Shown: one piece after another, positions 1 to 11,796 of the stretch
How positions within the stretch are numbered: position 1 is the stretch's first letter
Layout of the letters: the number at the start of each line of letters is the position of its first letter
NCBI GenBank assembly: GCA_016617855.1
Contig: JAECUM010003673.1
Coordinates: 1 to 64,000 of the forward strand
Direction of reading: 5' to 3'
Source: Megalonaias nervosa
Taxonomy: Eukaryota; Mollusca; Bivalvia; Unionida; Unionidae
DNA: 64,000 bases
Notes under the pieces: model-generated
Seen by the model: the letters and a program-made list of their open reading frames with translations, nothing else
Told to the model about the DNA's origin: nothing
Databases searched by the model: none
Program-made: the position numbers and the translations under genes

Positions 1-249
1 ATGCACACCAAGGCACGTTTGTATGCAAGAGTTGCATAGTTAATACCATAACTGTAATTTGTTGGTACATGTGCTACCTCTGCCATCATCACTAGAATCC
101 TGGAAAGCAGTTGAAGAAGAGTGGTGGGAATATATAGCTGAAAAAGGATGGGTCATTATTGGACATTATCATATTGCTGAAAATGTCTATTGCTTAATTT
201 TACCTTTCTTTGTCATTTTAAAAATTATTTGTATGCAATGAATTGCTAT
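1..249. other. Unassigned AT-rich sequence
   Basis: No repeat copy, RNA gene or credible coding frame was recognised. A 60-codon frame at 59-241 has no family resemblance and low-complexity AT-driven composition, so it is treated as chance. Confidence 0.5.
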
Positions 250-940
250 TTAAGTAATTTCTCTTTGGTACACTCCTCATCGCCACTGAAGGTGTGGGCG
301 ATATAGTGATATTTTATGTCTGTCCATCACTCAGCTGTAGATGATGTGGTTCTTCAACACGACTTTATTTTGCTGGGTTTTTTTTCTCAGGCCTTAGAGG
401 TGCATTACTCATTGTTAGAGCTAGAATCCTATCAATTTTGGGGGTTGTTGAGTCCAAGGTCAAGGTCACTGGAAAATGAAAAGTCCTATTTCCTGGGTCT
501 AATTTTTATCAAATGGCATTGGTAGACTACACTTACATAGTGATAGCTTGTTGTTTCAGAGGTCACAAAGTGCTGTCAAGGGTCACTATAGCCAACATTG
601 TTAAGTGTTTTGGTTTTGGCTTGCCAAGTCAAATTTACTAAAACCAATTTTCTTCATTGGCAGCCTAGACTTGGGCAGAGGCAACTCCCTATATATTCTC
701 TCAGTCAAGAGTTCAGAGGTCAAGTTCACCGGAGGTAAAATTGTCATTTTAGGTTCCACATGATTGATCCACTTTCCTCAGATTTCCCAACGTAAAATTT
801 TGTTATCAGCTTCATAGCTGCATTACATTTAAGGAGCAGCTCTTGAATGAGTCTATGATCATTAGGTCAAAGGTCAAAGTCACTGGATTTGAAATTGCAA
901 ACTTAAGTTCATGGCACATTTGTAATAATTATGGTCTGCC
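250..940. repeat. Degenerate dispersed repeat with aggtcaaggtcact motifs
   Basis: The words 'aggtcaaggtcactgg', 'aggtcaagttcaccgg' and 'aggtcaaaggtcaaagtcactgg' recur near 456, 718 and 864, each followed by a related 'aaaatgaaattgtca'-like stretch. This looks like an old long-period (about 150-250 bp) repeat whose units have diverged strongly. Such motifs are familiar from mollusc genomes (general knowledge). Boundaries are approximate and no coding capacity is seen. Confidence 0.5.
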
Positions 941-2382
941 AGGGTGTATCAGTCGTTCTTTTGATGGTTATGTGTGAAAGAAGACATTGGCAGAACTGTC
1001 TTCTTGCTTGCAGTGGCTACCCTAGCAGTGGTGTAGCTTCCATTCTGTTGTGTGGCTATCTTTGTAGTGGTGTGGCTATCCTAACAGTGGTCTGACTTCC
1101 ATAGCAGCTGAGTTGGGAATATTTAAATGATATTCATCTGCCATCAAGTACATGTGTACATCTCTTACTTACTAAGAGATCGACCATTTAATGGGGGAGG
1201 AGGGAGGATGGGATTTGAAGAAAAAAAAAACAACTCCCAAATAGGGTGAAAGAAAACTTTATATTCTTCCACTGGTTTGTAGAAGAAAGAATTATGTCCA
1301 CTAAATTGGTTGAGAAGAGAAATTATCTTTAGGTAAAAGAAAAAAATTTCCTGATTTGAACTAAAATCCCAAGCCCCCTCCAAACAAAAATTTAATGTTG
1401 GTCCCAAGTATATACAAAAATACTCCTTGTGGAACGACTTTCTCTCCAAAATGTCCTGATCATATCAGACCAAATTTAATGGTATAAACCCCTTTAACAG
1501 TCCTATGAAAGATAGGGATGCACTATACAGTGAAGCAACATGTAAAATATTGCCAGTTTCAACCAGTTATCTGGAAATTGTCTTGACCTGGGTGTCTTTC
1601 CACTGAAGTTACCTCCCTTATTACTGCATGTATTGCATTTGACCTTTTAGATCAATGTATACCAGGTGAATGAAAAGTCCATTAGGGCCTCTTGTTTATG
1701 AGCTAAATTTGTTTGGGTTTTTTTTATCATGGTTGAAATCATAAGATAGAATCAAATGTAAAAGATGAGCATTAAACCAAGTCTATCTGAATATTGAGAT
1801 GATGCTTTTACCAGTTATGAGAGGGATATGGATGGGGATAATTTGTTTTCTTATATTCAGTGGTCAATCTATTTACAATCATAATATAACTAAGCTTCAA
1901 TGAATCCCGATCTCAGTCTATACCAGCATTTACAGTAGCTCAGTGGCTTAAATACTTAACTGAATCCATTCTTTAGTGAAAAACATAGGCAAAATTTATA
2001 AAACGGCCCGTGAGTGAGAAAAAAAATTCATTTAGGCCCCTTGCATTAAAAGGTTGGATACCTCTGGCACACAGCATGCAGATATGTGGACATGATTTGA
2101 TTGAAATTATGCTCTGTACCAAAAAATGCCCACTAGTAATATTAATTTGCTGCAAGCTTCTCTCTATTGTCTTTTTGTGGACGAGTGCTAAGTTGTTTAA
2201 AACAACATAGAATTTCATTTCTTCAGTGTCAGGAATTTCACCAGTCTGAGCAATAAACTGTACCAGCAATCGTAATACATGTATTAACATTTTTGGCAAT
2301 CTTATACTGGATCGGATATTGTTTGTCAGTGAAAATGTTCAGTAATGTTGTTCATCTGGGTATCAGTGGAATCCAATACCAT
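941..2382. other. Mostly unassigned sequence with a short local repeat
   Basis: Between about 1010 and 1105 a roughly 27-bp motif of the type 'agtggtgtggctatcct' recurs three to four times with substitutions. Otherwise only AT-rich unique-looking DNA is seen. The open frames here (minus-strand 94 codons at 1165-1449, minus-strand 108 codons at 1973-2299) show no recognisable domain. Confidence 0.45.
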
Positions 2383-2592
2383 TTATACTCAATTAAAAGT
2401 CAGGTCCAACTGCAAGTAACATATGCCCTGGTCTGCCATCATATTGTGCACTGGTAAATCAGGATCCATATAGTTTGTTGTACCAATTACTACTTACAAC
2501 TGTTGAGGCCCGGATCTGTCACTGCATTTTGTGATGGCAGATCTGGGTCAGTGCAACTTGCAATTGGACTCGACTTAAAAGTGAGCATAGAT
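2383..2592 (+). mobile_element. MITE P copy (foldback, decayed ends)
   Basis: It contains the family's paired words: 'ggtccaactgcaagtaaca', a 'ctgatctgc'-type hairpin, the central spacer related to 'ctactgattactcctaac', then 'cagatctgggtcagtgcaa' and 'ttggactcgactta'. The central spacer gives plus orientation. Termini are eroded relative to better copies at 15430 and 42490. Confidence 0.7.
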
Positions 2593-2639
2593 GCTAGTCT
2601 ATTAAGATTAAATCATGATGGAGATAATTGCTGGAAAAT

Positions 2640-2880
2640 TGTAGGAATTTGGTTTATCTTTATGTGAAAAAGTATTACAAAATTGCACCAGATTTCTCCA
2701 CCTGCAGTTGTGGATTGAATTGATTTGAATAGAATTTTGAAATAAACAAAACCAGTCATGACATGCACATGGAAAACCTGCAGCATATCCTTGTTTATCT
2801 TCCTTGATAAGTATGAAGTGTTTTTCAACAACAATATTTTTTCTTGTGAAATGGGTGCCAGAGACATGTGTCACATGACA
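2640..2880 (+). repeat. Dispersed repeat G, copy 1
   Basis: This segment aligns by eye with 26080-26340. Both hold 'ttgaattgatttgaat', 'gaaataaacaaaac', 'aaaacctgcagcat', 'ttccttgataa' and 'ggtgccag-gatgtg' in the same order and at similar spacing. No open frame is conserved between the copies, so a non-coding mobile or segmentally duplicated element is likely. Class unknown. Confidence 0.6.
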
Positions 2881-3157
2881 GAAATGTTTTCTTGGTGTAC
2901 GTGCTTATCAAATAACTCCTTCATTATACTGGTGTATCAACTCGATCTTTTTGGGACAGAACCATGAAGGGTTGGTTTGTTTGAATAAGGTGACCAGATT
3001 TCTCCATTTTTAAACTGAAAGGTTTACAATTTTTACAGGAGAAGGAGGGTGGTGGGTGGGGTCTATTGAACCCCTCCCCCCTTTAAATCTGCCCCTGAAT
3101 TTGAATTATGTATGTTTTTTCAGGTATCAGTTACAGTAGACCTGATTAATCCAAACT

Positions 3158-3540
3158 ATGTTTGTCCAAATTACTGGACGCTATGTCCAAATTACTGGAC
3201 ACTTTGTCAAAATACCTGTGCTGTACCTTGTTTGTCCAAATTTCTTGTATATTTTTGTCCAAACTTATAGCACAATTTTGTCCAAACTTCCAGTATATTT
3301 TTGTCCAAACTTCCAGTATATTTTTGTCAAAATTATCAGCACCTCACTTGTTCAAGTCATCAGTATGTGTATGTGTTTGTTCATATTAACAGAACCTTGT
3401 TTGTCCAAATTGCTGGTATCTTTTTGGTTCAAATTACTAGCACCTTGTTTGTTCAAATTACCAATGTCTTATTTGTACAGAATGAGCAAAACCTTGTTTC
3501 TTCCGATGATCAGTTAACTTGTTTGTTCAAATTACCACCA
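3158..3540. repeat. Irregular short tandem array based on 'tttgtccaaattac'
   Basis: The core 'ttgtccaaa(t/c)t' recurs more than ten times at spacings of roughly 22-30 bp, with a trailing 'accttgtt' or 'agtatattttt'. Overlapping open frames of 75-119 codons exist only because of the repetition and are not considered genes. Confidence 0.75.
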
Positions 3541-3651
3541 CAGTGTAAATATCTGAACATGAAGAATTGCACAAAACTTGAAGAAGACAAACCATTCCAA
3601 ATCAATGTAAACATGAAGTACATCAGTTGAAAAAATATATGTATATGTTGG

Positions 3652-3685
<34 letters not shown>

Positions 3686-3702
3686 GCGGCGGCGGCGGCG
3701 GC
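3652..3702. repeat. Compound microsatellite (TA)n(GGC)n
   Basis: About 15 TA dinucleotides are followed directly by 'gggcggcggcggcggcggc'. The GC-rich triplet run stands out in this AT-rich window. Confidence 0.9.
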
Positions 3703-3844
3703 ATGTATATGGCATAAAACAGTACCAAAGATAGTAACATTCTGCAGAAGATATACTTGATAAAAGATGAAATTAACATGTAAAATCCTTCAAATGTATG
3801 GTTGCACTAGAACAAGGGCACTGATACAGTGTGCTTAGGGCATG

Positions 3845-4340
3845 ATTGGTAGTGGTTGTGGCATTTGTGTTACCCTTTTTTCAAATGATTGTAATATAAT
3901 AAATACATTTATAGGTTGTGTGTGTGTGTGTGCGTGCATGCGTGCGTGCGTGATTTTTAATGTAGCTTTAAAAAAATTTCAGTCATTTTGCTATGATGTC
4001 TGCAGTGTAGCAATTTATAGTGATGTCCAGCACTGGGGCATCATGCCGCAGACATGTAGCATCATGTCCCATCCAATTACCTTTTCCTGGCATCAGGCCA
4101 ACCTGTCCTTACACTAACCTCTTAAAACTGTGCACCAAACGAGGCAGCTGCTAGTACCATTTTTATAACTCTTTGGTATGACTCAGCCAGAGTTCGAACC
4201 CGCAACTTCCCACATCTGAGGCAGACACTCTAACCTCTTTGGTCACCAGAGTGGTCATTTATAAGTAGTGGTTGTGGCATAGTTCTTATCCTTATCCATA
4301 TAGTTGTAATATAATCTAATCAATGCATTGATAGGTAGGG
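3845..4340. repeat. Two units of the 73-bp repeat, split by SINE A
   Basis: The words 'agtggttgtggca', 'ttgtaatataat' and 'cattta(t)aggt' appear once at 3849-3914 and again at 4266-4340, on either side of a SINE A copy. The motif 'ggttgtggcatat..ttatccat' matches the unit of the larger 73-bp array at 50.8-51.5 kb. The two units therefore belong to a dispersed satellite that existed before the SINE landed. Confidence 0.6.
3914..4255 (-). mobile_element. SINE A copy 1 (tRNA-derived, (CA)n tail)
   Basis: It lies on the minus strand. The left edge is a (GT)n/(GTGC)n tract (the SINE tail), followed by the complement of 'ttaaagctacattaaaaat', 'ctataaactgccacactgcagacatc', 'gccccagtgctggacatc', and a tRNA-like head with a B-box-like 'gggttcgaac' and an A-box-like region. 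An 8-bp direct repeat CATTTATA at 3906-3913 and 4256-4263 is a plausible target-site duplication. Confidence 0.9.
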
Positions 4341-4500
4341 GATGGGACATCATCACATGTAGTGTTACCCCTGTCCATCCATCTGTCCCAACTCCTCTCT
4401 GTCCACCCATTTATCATATCATGGTCACATTCAGCATGTGTCATTTTGTTTGCTACTGTGGTTTGGGCATCTGTGTTCCATGAACATGTTCCTAGCTGGG
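4341..4500. repeat. Dispersed repeat E copy ('tgttccatgaacat')
   Basis: It shares 'tgtccatc', 'ttgg...tttg', 'tgtgttccatgaacat' and a following 't-aattctaaaa' with 14805-14935. Probably a decayed dispersed element of unknown class. Confidence 0.4.
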
Positions 4501-5584
4501 TTTTTTTCTTCTAAAAGGAGTCCAGCATTCAACTTGTTAGGCAGAGTGACATCCTGCCAGCCCCTCCCCCTACATCATAGCATCATTAACTTCAGGAAAG
4601 CTATGATAGCACTTTGATTTATGCCATCTTGAATAATGGGGGTTGGGAGGAAGGAATGTGGGTACAAGACTAGTGACAGATCTGTTCCCTGTGAATAAAT
4701 TATGTGTTGTCAGATGGCAGAAGCTTCTGCTACTGTACATTTCTCTGGATTTTTTTTGTATTTGTTTTTGAGTCCATGAAGAATTGTTGAGTTCTAAAAC
4801 TACACTTGCTGGCTGTGATGCAGTTGCAATTCTTTTCAAGATAAATGGCATGTAGTCATAGGAAGTTGGCATGTAGTCATAGGAAGTTGGCAATATGGAA
4901 GAGTAGTTAATATCAGGGGCATGTAGTTCATGGGTTTCAGAAGATTTTTTTAATCATTTTAGTGGTCTGTTGACTTGTAATTTCTGTGTCAAATTAAATT
5001 GCTTTTCCCTGGATCTTTCTTATTTTCAGTGAGTCATGTGTTTGGTTTGTTTCCTTTCTTTGAGAAAAAAAAACAACTTTATAACACAAATTTCCCACTA
5101 TACAAAATGAACAGATATGTGCTCCATTTCAAATGTCTTTAAATTGTTGACACAAAGTTTGTCACTGTTCATAAATCAGTTGCAAATCATGTAAAAGTTA
5201 GATGTATCAAATCTTCACATTTCAAGAGTAAGCAGTCTGTATGGTTTTGTTCAAAAATGTTTAAAAAAGTAGTTCTGAGATACTTAAACTTGCTCACCAG
5301 AAGAATTCCATATTGGCTGATGATATGTCCAATTTTTCCCCTAACCTTTTGGAAGAAGAATATAGCTTACAGTGATGACTAAGAAAAGGTGGACTTTTTG
5401 AAAATTTTAGGGCCATTAAAACTTTTTTATTGGTTAAGCACTTTGAAATTTACCAATGTAATAAAAACAATGCCTTACCATATTTAACCAATAATGAGAC
5501 CATGCTTGATGATAAGGCCATCCACTTCATTTTTAAAAATGTTTGATGGATATTTACACAAGATAATTTTTTGTCTGATAATAA
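4501..5584. other. Unassigned AT-rich sequence
   Basis: The only structure is a perfect 21-bp tandem duplication ('catgtagtcataggaagttgg', twice) near 4849-4891. It makes the N-terminus of a minus-strand chance frame look repetitive. No gene, RNA or mobile element was recognised. Confidence 0.45.
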
Positions 5585-6012
5585 GCAACTTGCAACATTT
5601 TGGCAATTTATGGCACTGACTTCCAAAGCCACTTGCTGCATTGTGTCAGTTTATTACACTGACTCCCTTAGTGACTTGCTACATTTTGTCATTTATTACA
5701 TTAACTTCCTAAGCCACTTGCTCCATTTTTGTCAGTTTATTACACTGAGTCCCTAAGCCACTTGCTGCATTTTGTCAGGTTATTACATTGACTCCCTAAG
5801 ACACTTGCTACATTTTGTCAGTTTATTACACTGATTCCCTAAGTCACTTGCTACATTTTGTCAGTTTATTACACTGACTTCCTAAGCCACTTGCTACATC
5901 TCAGTTTATTACACTGACTCCCTGAGATACTTGCTACATTTTGTCAGTTTCTTACATTGACTTCCTAAGCCACTTGCTACATTTGGTCAGTTTATTATGT
6001 TGACTCCCTGGT
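5585..6012. repeat. 43-bp minisatellite, about 10 units
   Basis: The unit contains 'acttgctacattttgtcag' and 'tttattacactgactccct'. Unit starts at 5803 and 5846 give a 43-bp period. Units differ by point changes and small indels. The 61-codon frame at 5571-5756 is inside the array and not a gene. Confidence 0.9.
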
Positions 6013-7078
6013 CTTGTCAAAGGATAATTACTCATTTGAAGAATTGTTGTGTTGCATTCAGAATGACTATGGTGTTTCACAGACACATCCTTGTGAAATA
6101 TTTCCATGGAAAAACTTTACACATATATCTGTAGAATTTTACAGAAAAATGTTTCCAGTTATATTAGATGCAAACAATTCTGCATGTTTGGTACACTACC
6201 AGAGCTTTTTTGTCCAAATATTGTTTTTTGTTTGATTTATGAGAAACATGTGTTTCAAATAGAAATAACAGGATGTTGCTTGTAGAGAAGAACCACCTAT
6301 GGCAAAAATTTTGGCAAAGCCATTCTGACCTAAAGTAAACATGACCATGTTTCTATGTGTTGGTGTTCAATGTGCAATAACAGTTATTTTCATGCTGTCA
6401 TTCACTCCACTAATTCTTGGCTTGTTCAACATTCCAATTTTATGCTGATATACATGTTTGATGTCCATACAGAAGTAAACTTTTCTCATTCTTTCAATGT
6501 AAAATTAATTATTAGCTTTGGATGCATTTGGTAATGTGAATTGCAGGATGCAGTGTTGAAAAGAATTGGCATCTTTCAACCGAAAACAATTCTCCTTGAT
6601 ACTTTCGTAGATATGTACTAAATGTGAACAAGTTATTAAGGTGAATTCCAACTTTAAACAATACTTTTTGCAGCTGTAGGTTTTAAATAAAATTGCAGCA
6701 ATTAAAAAAAAATAACCTCATTTTTACTCTCTGATTTCTCAAAGAATTAAAGATGGGAAATTCATTAATGTTTTAACTCACATCTTGCCATTTTTTAATA
6801 ATACCTTTTTATTCATTTTTGCAAAAATGTGGTGCTGTTTGGTTAATTATTTACACAGTGTTTTACAGTATCACCTGCCTACAATCCCTTCTATCCAAAA
6901 ATAATGGTCTCTCATGATGGGGGTCGTATCACTATATGTATATAATAAAAAAAATCCAAGCATTGATAATCTGGTCTCTCTAGATAGGTGGTCTTGCATA
7001 GCAGTGGTCTTTCAATGCAGGCTTTACCATACAATCTTTACTGTTGATGTACATGTCAGTAGAGGGCCTCACTGGAGT
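6013..7078. other. Unassigned AT-rich sequence
   Basis: No coding region or element was recognised. A weak recurrence of 'tggtctctc' words occurs at 6905-7075 and again at 7400, on both sides of the following SINE. This suggests that SINE A copy 2 inserted into a small local repeat. Confidence 0.4.
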
Positions 7079-7403
7079 GGTGTGTGCATGTGATTTGGAT
7101 TTTTAACATAGCTTTAACAATTTTTCAGTCATATCGCTTCGATGTCTGCAGTGTGGCAGTTTATAGTGATGTCTAGCACTGGGGCATCATGCCACAGACA
7201 TGTAGCATGATGTCCCACCCAGTCACATTATCCTGACATCATCAGGCCAACCAGTTCTAACACTAACCTCTTAATGCTGAGTGCCAAGCAAGGCAGCTGT
7301 TAGTACCATTTTTGTAAGTCTTTGGTATGACTTGGCCAGGGATCGAACCCACGACCTCCTGCATCCGAGGCAGACGCTCTAACCACTAGGCCACAGGAGT
7401 GGT
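7079..7403 (-). mobile_element. SINE A copy 2
   Basis: Complete body on the minus strand: short GT tail at left, then complements of 'ttaaagctatgttaaaaatcc' and 'atgccccagtgctagacatc', and a well-kept tRNA-like head ending in 'aaccactaggccacaggagtggtc'. Both internal pol III box regions are recognisable (B box complement 'ggatcgaaccc'). Confidence 0.93.
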
Positions 7404-7779
7404 CTCTCGCTGGAGAGGCTTCTCCTTATGAACATTTTCCTTATTCCTGTTAGTCTTCATTTTTCTTGTCTTTTTCACCGAATATTAAAAACTGGCATTC
7501 ATAATCTTATTTGTCTGATAAATCAAACCCCCCAAATCTTTGTTGATACTGATAGACAATATTTGGGTCTGATGACACCTGTTTATAAAAATGTGCAATT
7601 TTGGTATGATTGGAAATCTTGTGTTTTTGCATGTGAAAATATAATGATATGGTTCACATGTGAAAATATAGGAATAAAGAAAAAAACCATGGAAATTATT
7701 TCACAAAAAGTTTTCTACAAATCATTCTAAATTATATAATAAGTACTATTGTTATATTATAGGTTTGAATCTAGGACAG
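7404..7779. other. Unassigned sequence between SINE A copies 2 and 3
   Basis: AT-rich with no recognised element. A 100-codon frame spans 7428-7730 but has AT-biased composition and no motif. Confidence 0.4.
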
Positions 7780-7781
7780 TT

Positions 7782-7815
<34 letters not shown>

Positions 7816-8121
7816 TTTGGATTTTTAACATAGCTTTAACAATTTTGCAATCATATCGCTATGATGTCTGCAGTGTTGCAGTTTATAGTGATATCTAGCA
7901 TTGGGGCATCATGCCACAGACATGTAGCATGATGTCCCACCCAGTCACATTATCCTGACACCAGGCAGACCAGTCCTAACACTAACCTCTTAATGATGAG
8001 CACCTAGCAAGGCAGCTGTTAGTATCTTTTTATATGTCTTTGGTATGACTCGGCTGGGCTTCGAACCTGCAACCTTTTGCATCCAAGGTGGATGCTCTAA
8101 CCACTAGGCCACTGGAGCAGT
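7780..8121 (-). mobile_element. SINE A copy 3
   Basis: Minus-strand copy with an extended (GT)n tail at the left (7783-7815), full body and a tRNA-like head ending 'ctaaccactaggccactggag'. It lies less than 400 bp from copy 2 in the same orientation. Confidence 0.93.
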
Positions 8122-8289
8122 TTGGACATTTTTATGTGTGATTACACAAATTTGATGTCTCCTTATAATCCAAATAAGGAATGTTTGCAAAGTTATGTAA
8201 ATTCTTTTTCTTGTTTTCTTATGCACAAAAGTCTCTGCCAGCAAAAAAATGGATGCACCAGTCGATGATGCAGGCATCAGTTGCACAGT

Positions 8290-8465
8290 TTTGATTGGCT
8301 GTCTTATCATTGTATCCCTCTTGCTTCGGATCTGCCATGTGACAGAATGGAGAAAGAATGCAATTTGCACATTTCTCTTTTTAGCTGTCTTACCTTTGCA
8401 TCCCTCTATCTCTGGACCTGCCTTGTGACAGAATGGAGAAAGAGCACAAACTGCACACTTCATTT
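8290..8465. repeat. 86-bp tandem duplication
   Basis: Two adjacent units start at 8298 and 8384. They share 'gctgtctta', 'tgcatccctct', 'ctgcc-tgtgacagaatgg' and 'agaaaga'. The duplication produces overlapping chance frames on both strands (64 and 119 codons) with internally repetitive peptides. Confidence 0.8.
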
Positions 8466-9960
8466 TTTTTTTTAAGACAGAGATACAGTTCCCAAGAAAT
8501 GACTGGAAATGTTGAGGGTGAACAGATGAACAACAGGAAAATTGAAAAAGTGATGTTTTTAAATGCTCTTATACCAGCGCATATAGAGTTCACTTGGCCT
8601 GTTTCCTGACTATGGATACTTTGAATGTTGCTCTGAACTGATCGATTCCCCTGTTAGTATACAGGACATCCACCATTTTGGCAGGACGTATCATGTCACG
8701 ACACTATCTGTCCATCTGTCTGTCTGTCCACGAACATTTCTGATTCCACATGATAACTTCAGCTCTACAGCACATATCTTCTCCAACCATTGTGAACTTT
8801 TTGGGGGATACAATCTTCATTTATATTAAGTTTTTCATAACACTGAGCTCCATACATCTGAACTGGTCCTCTTTTTCTTGAGGTAAGTGGGCACATGGCC
8901 CAAAGATTTAAAACCCTAGATGCCACCCTGATAATATAATTAGACATTATACCAAGCCATTGTTAAATGCATTTAGATTTGTCAAATTCACATCAGGTGA
9001 TGTAGAAATTAGTTTACAACACCTGAATGGAACTACCGGTAGTTGTGTATTCATTTACTCTTCTTGCATGCTTGGAGATTATTTGTAAATGGCAGAAATA
9101 TAGTTCTGTTATTTACGTCTTGAGATTCATTATTAATTTATTTTTTACATTATTTGTAATTATAAGAATTGAATTTCATATTTTACAGGATTCAGAAAGT
9201 CCTGAGGCCTGATTACACACTATTCATGAGTTCCCTTTGCTTCAGTACACCCATTCATGCAGTGTGTAATTCATTTTCAAGCTTCATCTCTTCCTAAATC
9301 CTGTAAAATATGAAGTTCGTTTCTTTAAATGATAATGATGACGGTGGTGATGATGATGATGATTATTATTGAAGTATAAATTAATTATTAAAGTAGTTGT
9401 GGATTTCATATTTATTTCTTGAAACCAATTTAGAGGTGAAAGAAATCTTGTTGTTCTTGGCTATATGGTTTGTGGACATGCAAACATGTCAGATGCAAGG
9501 CAAATTATGATGTTTATGGTGTATGTAGGCTAAATTACAACTTCAAACTGAGCATAGGTGTTGCATTTGTTACCTGATATGAATTCCCATATATACTCCA
9601 TTAATTCATTCTGGTTATGCATTTTAAAGATGTTGATATATACATCATCACAAGACAGCAACTTGACATTAAGTACCAAATACAGCTACCAGTATAGTGG
9701 ACTTCATTGTATCACAACAAAGTTCAAATGTGATTTCAGGTTACTAGGATTATCTGGATTGGATTATCTCACATTTTGTTAAAAATCTTATGAAAGTTTC
9801 CATAGGCCTTTGCAGATATCCTGTAATCAAAGAATCATGAATTAAGGTTGAAAGTCACAGATGTACATCTCTTTGAAAAGTTAATATTAGCCATTTTAAA
9901 TTAATAGCCTTGTCTTCATCAGTACTTGTGATAAAAATAGCTAAAATAATTAACTTTAGT
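8466..9960. other. Unassigned sequence with a GAT microsatellite
   Basis: A (GAT)n-like tract lies at about 9335-9372. A 'tgtccatctgtctgtctgtccacgaac' stretch at 8705-8735 resembles repeat E. Remaining sequence is AT-rich and unrecognised. Confidence 0.4.
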
Positions 9961-9961
9961 G

Positions 9962-10213
9962 TACCATATATATTTGCTTATAAGTCAGATCTAACTACCA
10001 TATGTACTCGCTTTAAAGTCAAATCCAACTGCAAACAGCATAAACCCTGGTCAATCATTGCATAATGCGCTAACAGATCAGGATCTGTGTTGGATGTTCT
10101 ACTGATTACTTCTAACAAACTGCATAAATCTTGATTTGCTAGTACAAATGATGGCAGTGCTGGGTATGTGCAGTTTGCTTTTGGACTCCACTTACAAGTC
10201 ATTATATACGATA
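9962..10213 (+). mobile_element. MITE P copy with doubled left terminus
   Basis: The terminal motif 'taccatatatatttgcttat' at 9962 is followed 34 bp later by a second terminus, 'taccatatgtactcgctt', at 9996. The normal interior follows: 'caactgcaaacagcata', hairpin 1, spacer 'gttctactgattacttctaac', hairpin 2, then 'ccacttacaagtcattatata'. The doubled left end suggests an insertion of one copy into the terminal TA region of another, or a partial terminal duplication. Confidence 0.8.
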
Positions 10214-10349
10214 TCTTATATTTTATTTCTGCTACAACACCAGGGTTAATTAAGAATTGTCTCTTCATCATACTTGTATTTGAAATTAGATTTTGACCAT
10301 AAATATGATCAGTCATTTGAGTTTTAACAGTCCAAGAAAAACACCCATT

Positions 10350-10585
10350 AGTCTGAGATAAATATATTCCAACTCCACTGATAGAGAATTGTTTATGTCT
10401 GTAACCAAGGTTCTCTTTTAATCTACTGGAAGCATTTACCTGGGTCTGTTAATGAGATTTACCTGGCAAAGTCAGAGGAAAGTGAGTGAATGTTTACTTT
10501 CAGTTTAGGCAGCTGTTGAGGCAGGGAAGTGTGTTGGAATGCTCCAGGTCTCTTCCTAATTGCATCTGCAAGGACTGGTGAAAAG
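10350..10585 (+). repeat. Dispersed repeat H, copy 1
   Basis: It matches 40100-40320 in order: 'ggttctcttt', 'gtctgttaatg-gatttacc', 'acctggcaa', 'gaatgtttactttc' and 'ttggaatgctc'. Class unknown, and no shared long open frame is seen. Confidence 0.6.
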
Positions 10586-10884
10586 ATATTAGTAGTTAAC
10601 ACAGCTGGCACACCAGTCTAAAAAAATTGTTCAGTTTTCATTCATCGTTTAATAAGTAAAGTGGATAGAATACAATTGTGACATGGGAAAATAAATGTAA
10701 ATGTCTCGAGAGAAAGCACACATGAATCTTTGATATTATTTTTTGTTGCCAAAAAATGCACATGCCAAATTTCCTGTCATACTCAGGAAAGTAATTTGTG
10801 TGGGTCTCATCTTAAAATGTACACATTTGAAGTGTGGTCACAGTGCAAAAGGTACAAAACTTAAAGTAATCAGTCCTTTATTAT

Positions 10885-11075
10885 TTCACGTGGTAATGGG
10901 CTGGACTTGTAATGCAAGGATCCAAGGTTTGATACCTACCCAGGCCAGTTTGGGTCAGTTGCCTTCTTGTGTCCCTGGGATAAGTACTTAGGTCCCATTT
11001 CCTAATGGCATGGTGTAGCCTCTGTTGTTGAAAGTGTCATTAAAGCCATCTATTGAACCAACCATGTAACCATCA
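10885..11075 (+). mobile_element. SINE-like group D, copy 1
   Basis: It has a tRNA-like head ('tgggctggacttgtaatgca', B-box-like 'aaggtttgatacctaccc') followed by 'caggccagtttgggtcagttgcctt', 'tgtccctgggataag' and 'gtcattaaagcca'. The same order is seen at 33864 and 15945. It is degraded relative to SINE A. Confidence 0.6.
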
Positions 11076-11225
11076 TTCAGACTTGTTGAGCAAATGCATA
11101 TTAAAAACAAATAATGAAGGCATGATCCATTTTTTGTTTTTTTGGTGTGTAAATTTTGACTTGAGATCTTGTCTGCTTCATAAAATGGATAACTAATGGA
11201 ACATGTCCATTCATACTTTGGCTAG

Positions 11226-11338
11226 ATACCATATATACTCGTTTGTAAGTTGAGTCTAACTGCAAAGATCTAAGATCTTGATCTGCCATCACATAATCGG
11301 CCAGCAGATCAGGGTCTGTATTGTTTGCTGTACTGTAC
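11226..11338 (+). mobile_element. MITE P partial copy (left half)
   Basis: A TA followed by 'ccatatatactcgtttgtaa', then 'gagtctaactgcaaa' and the first hairpin, ending after 'gatcagggtctgtattgttt'. The second hairpin and right terminus are missing. Confidence 0.75.
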
Positions 11339-11429
11339 AGGTAGGAGAGAATCTTCAGTTATCATTCCTATCATGAGACTGTATATACTTAACATTTAGT
11401 TTGACAATAAAAATTGAATTTACCCTCCT

Positions 11430-11764
11430 AAATGACCGCTCTGGTGGCCTATTGGTTAGAGTGTCCACCTTGGATGTGGGAGGTCATGGGTTTTAATCCT
11501 GGCCAAGTCATAGCAAAGACTTATAAAAATGGTACTAAAAGCTGCCTCACTAGGCACGCAGCATTAAGAGGTTAATGTTAGGACTGGTTGGTCTGGTGTC
11601 AGAATAATTTGACTGGGTGGGACATGATGCCACATGTCTGTGGCATGATGCCTTAATGCTGGACATCACTATAAACTGCTACAGTGCAGACATCGAAACG
11701 ATATGACTGAAAAATTGTGAAAGATATGTTAAAAATCTTAAGCACGTGCATGCGTGCGTGTGCA

Positions 11765-11796
<32 letters not shown>

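Noticed and set aside
5585..6012. CRISPR-like array
   Set aside because: The repeats are contiguous tandem units with no unique spacers, and the genome is eukaryotic. The arrays at 35.5, 49.2, 50.8 and 60.7 kb were rejected for the same reason.
7079..8121. Composite transposon formed by SINE A copies 2 and 3
   Set aside because: They are two independent same-orientation SINE copies. The intervening sequence shows no mobile signature.
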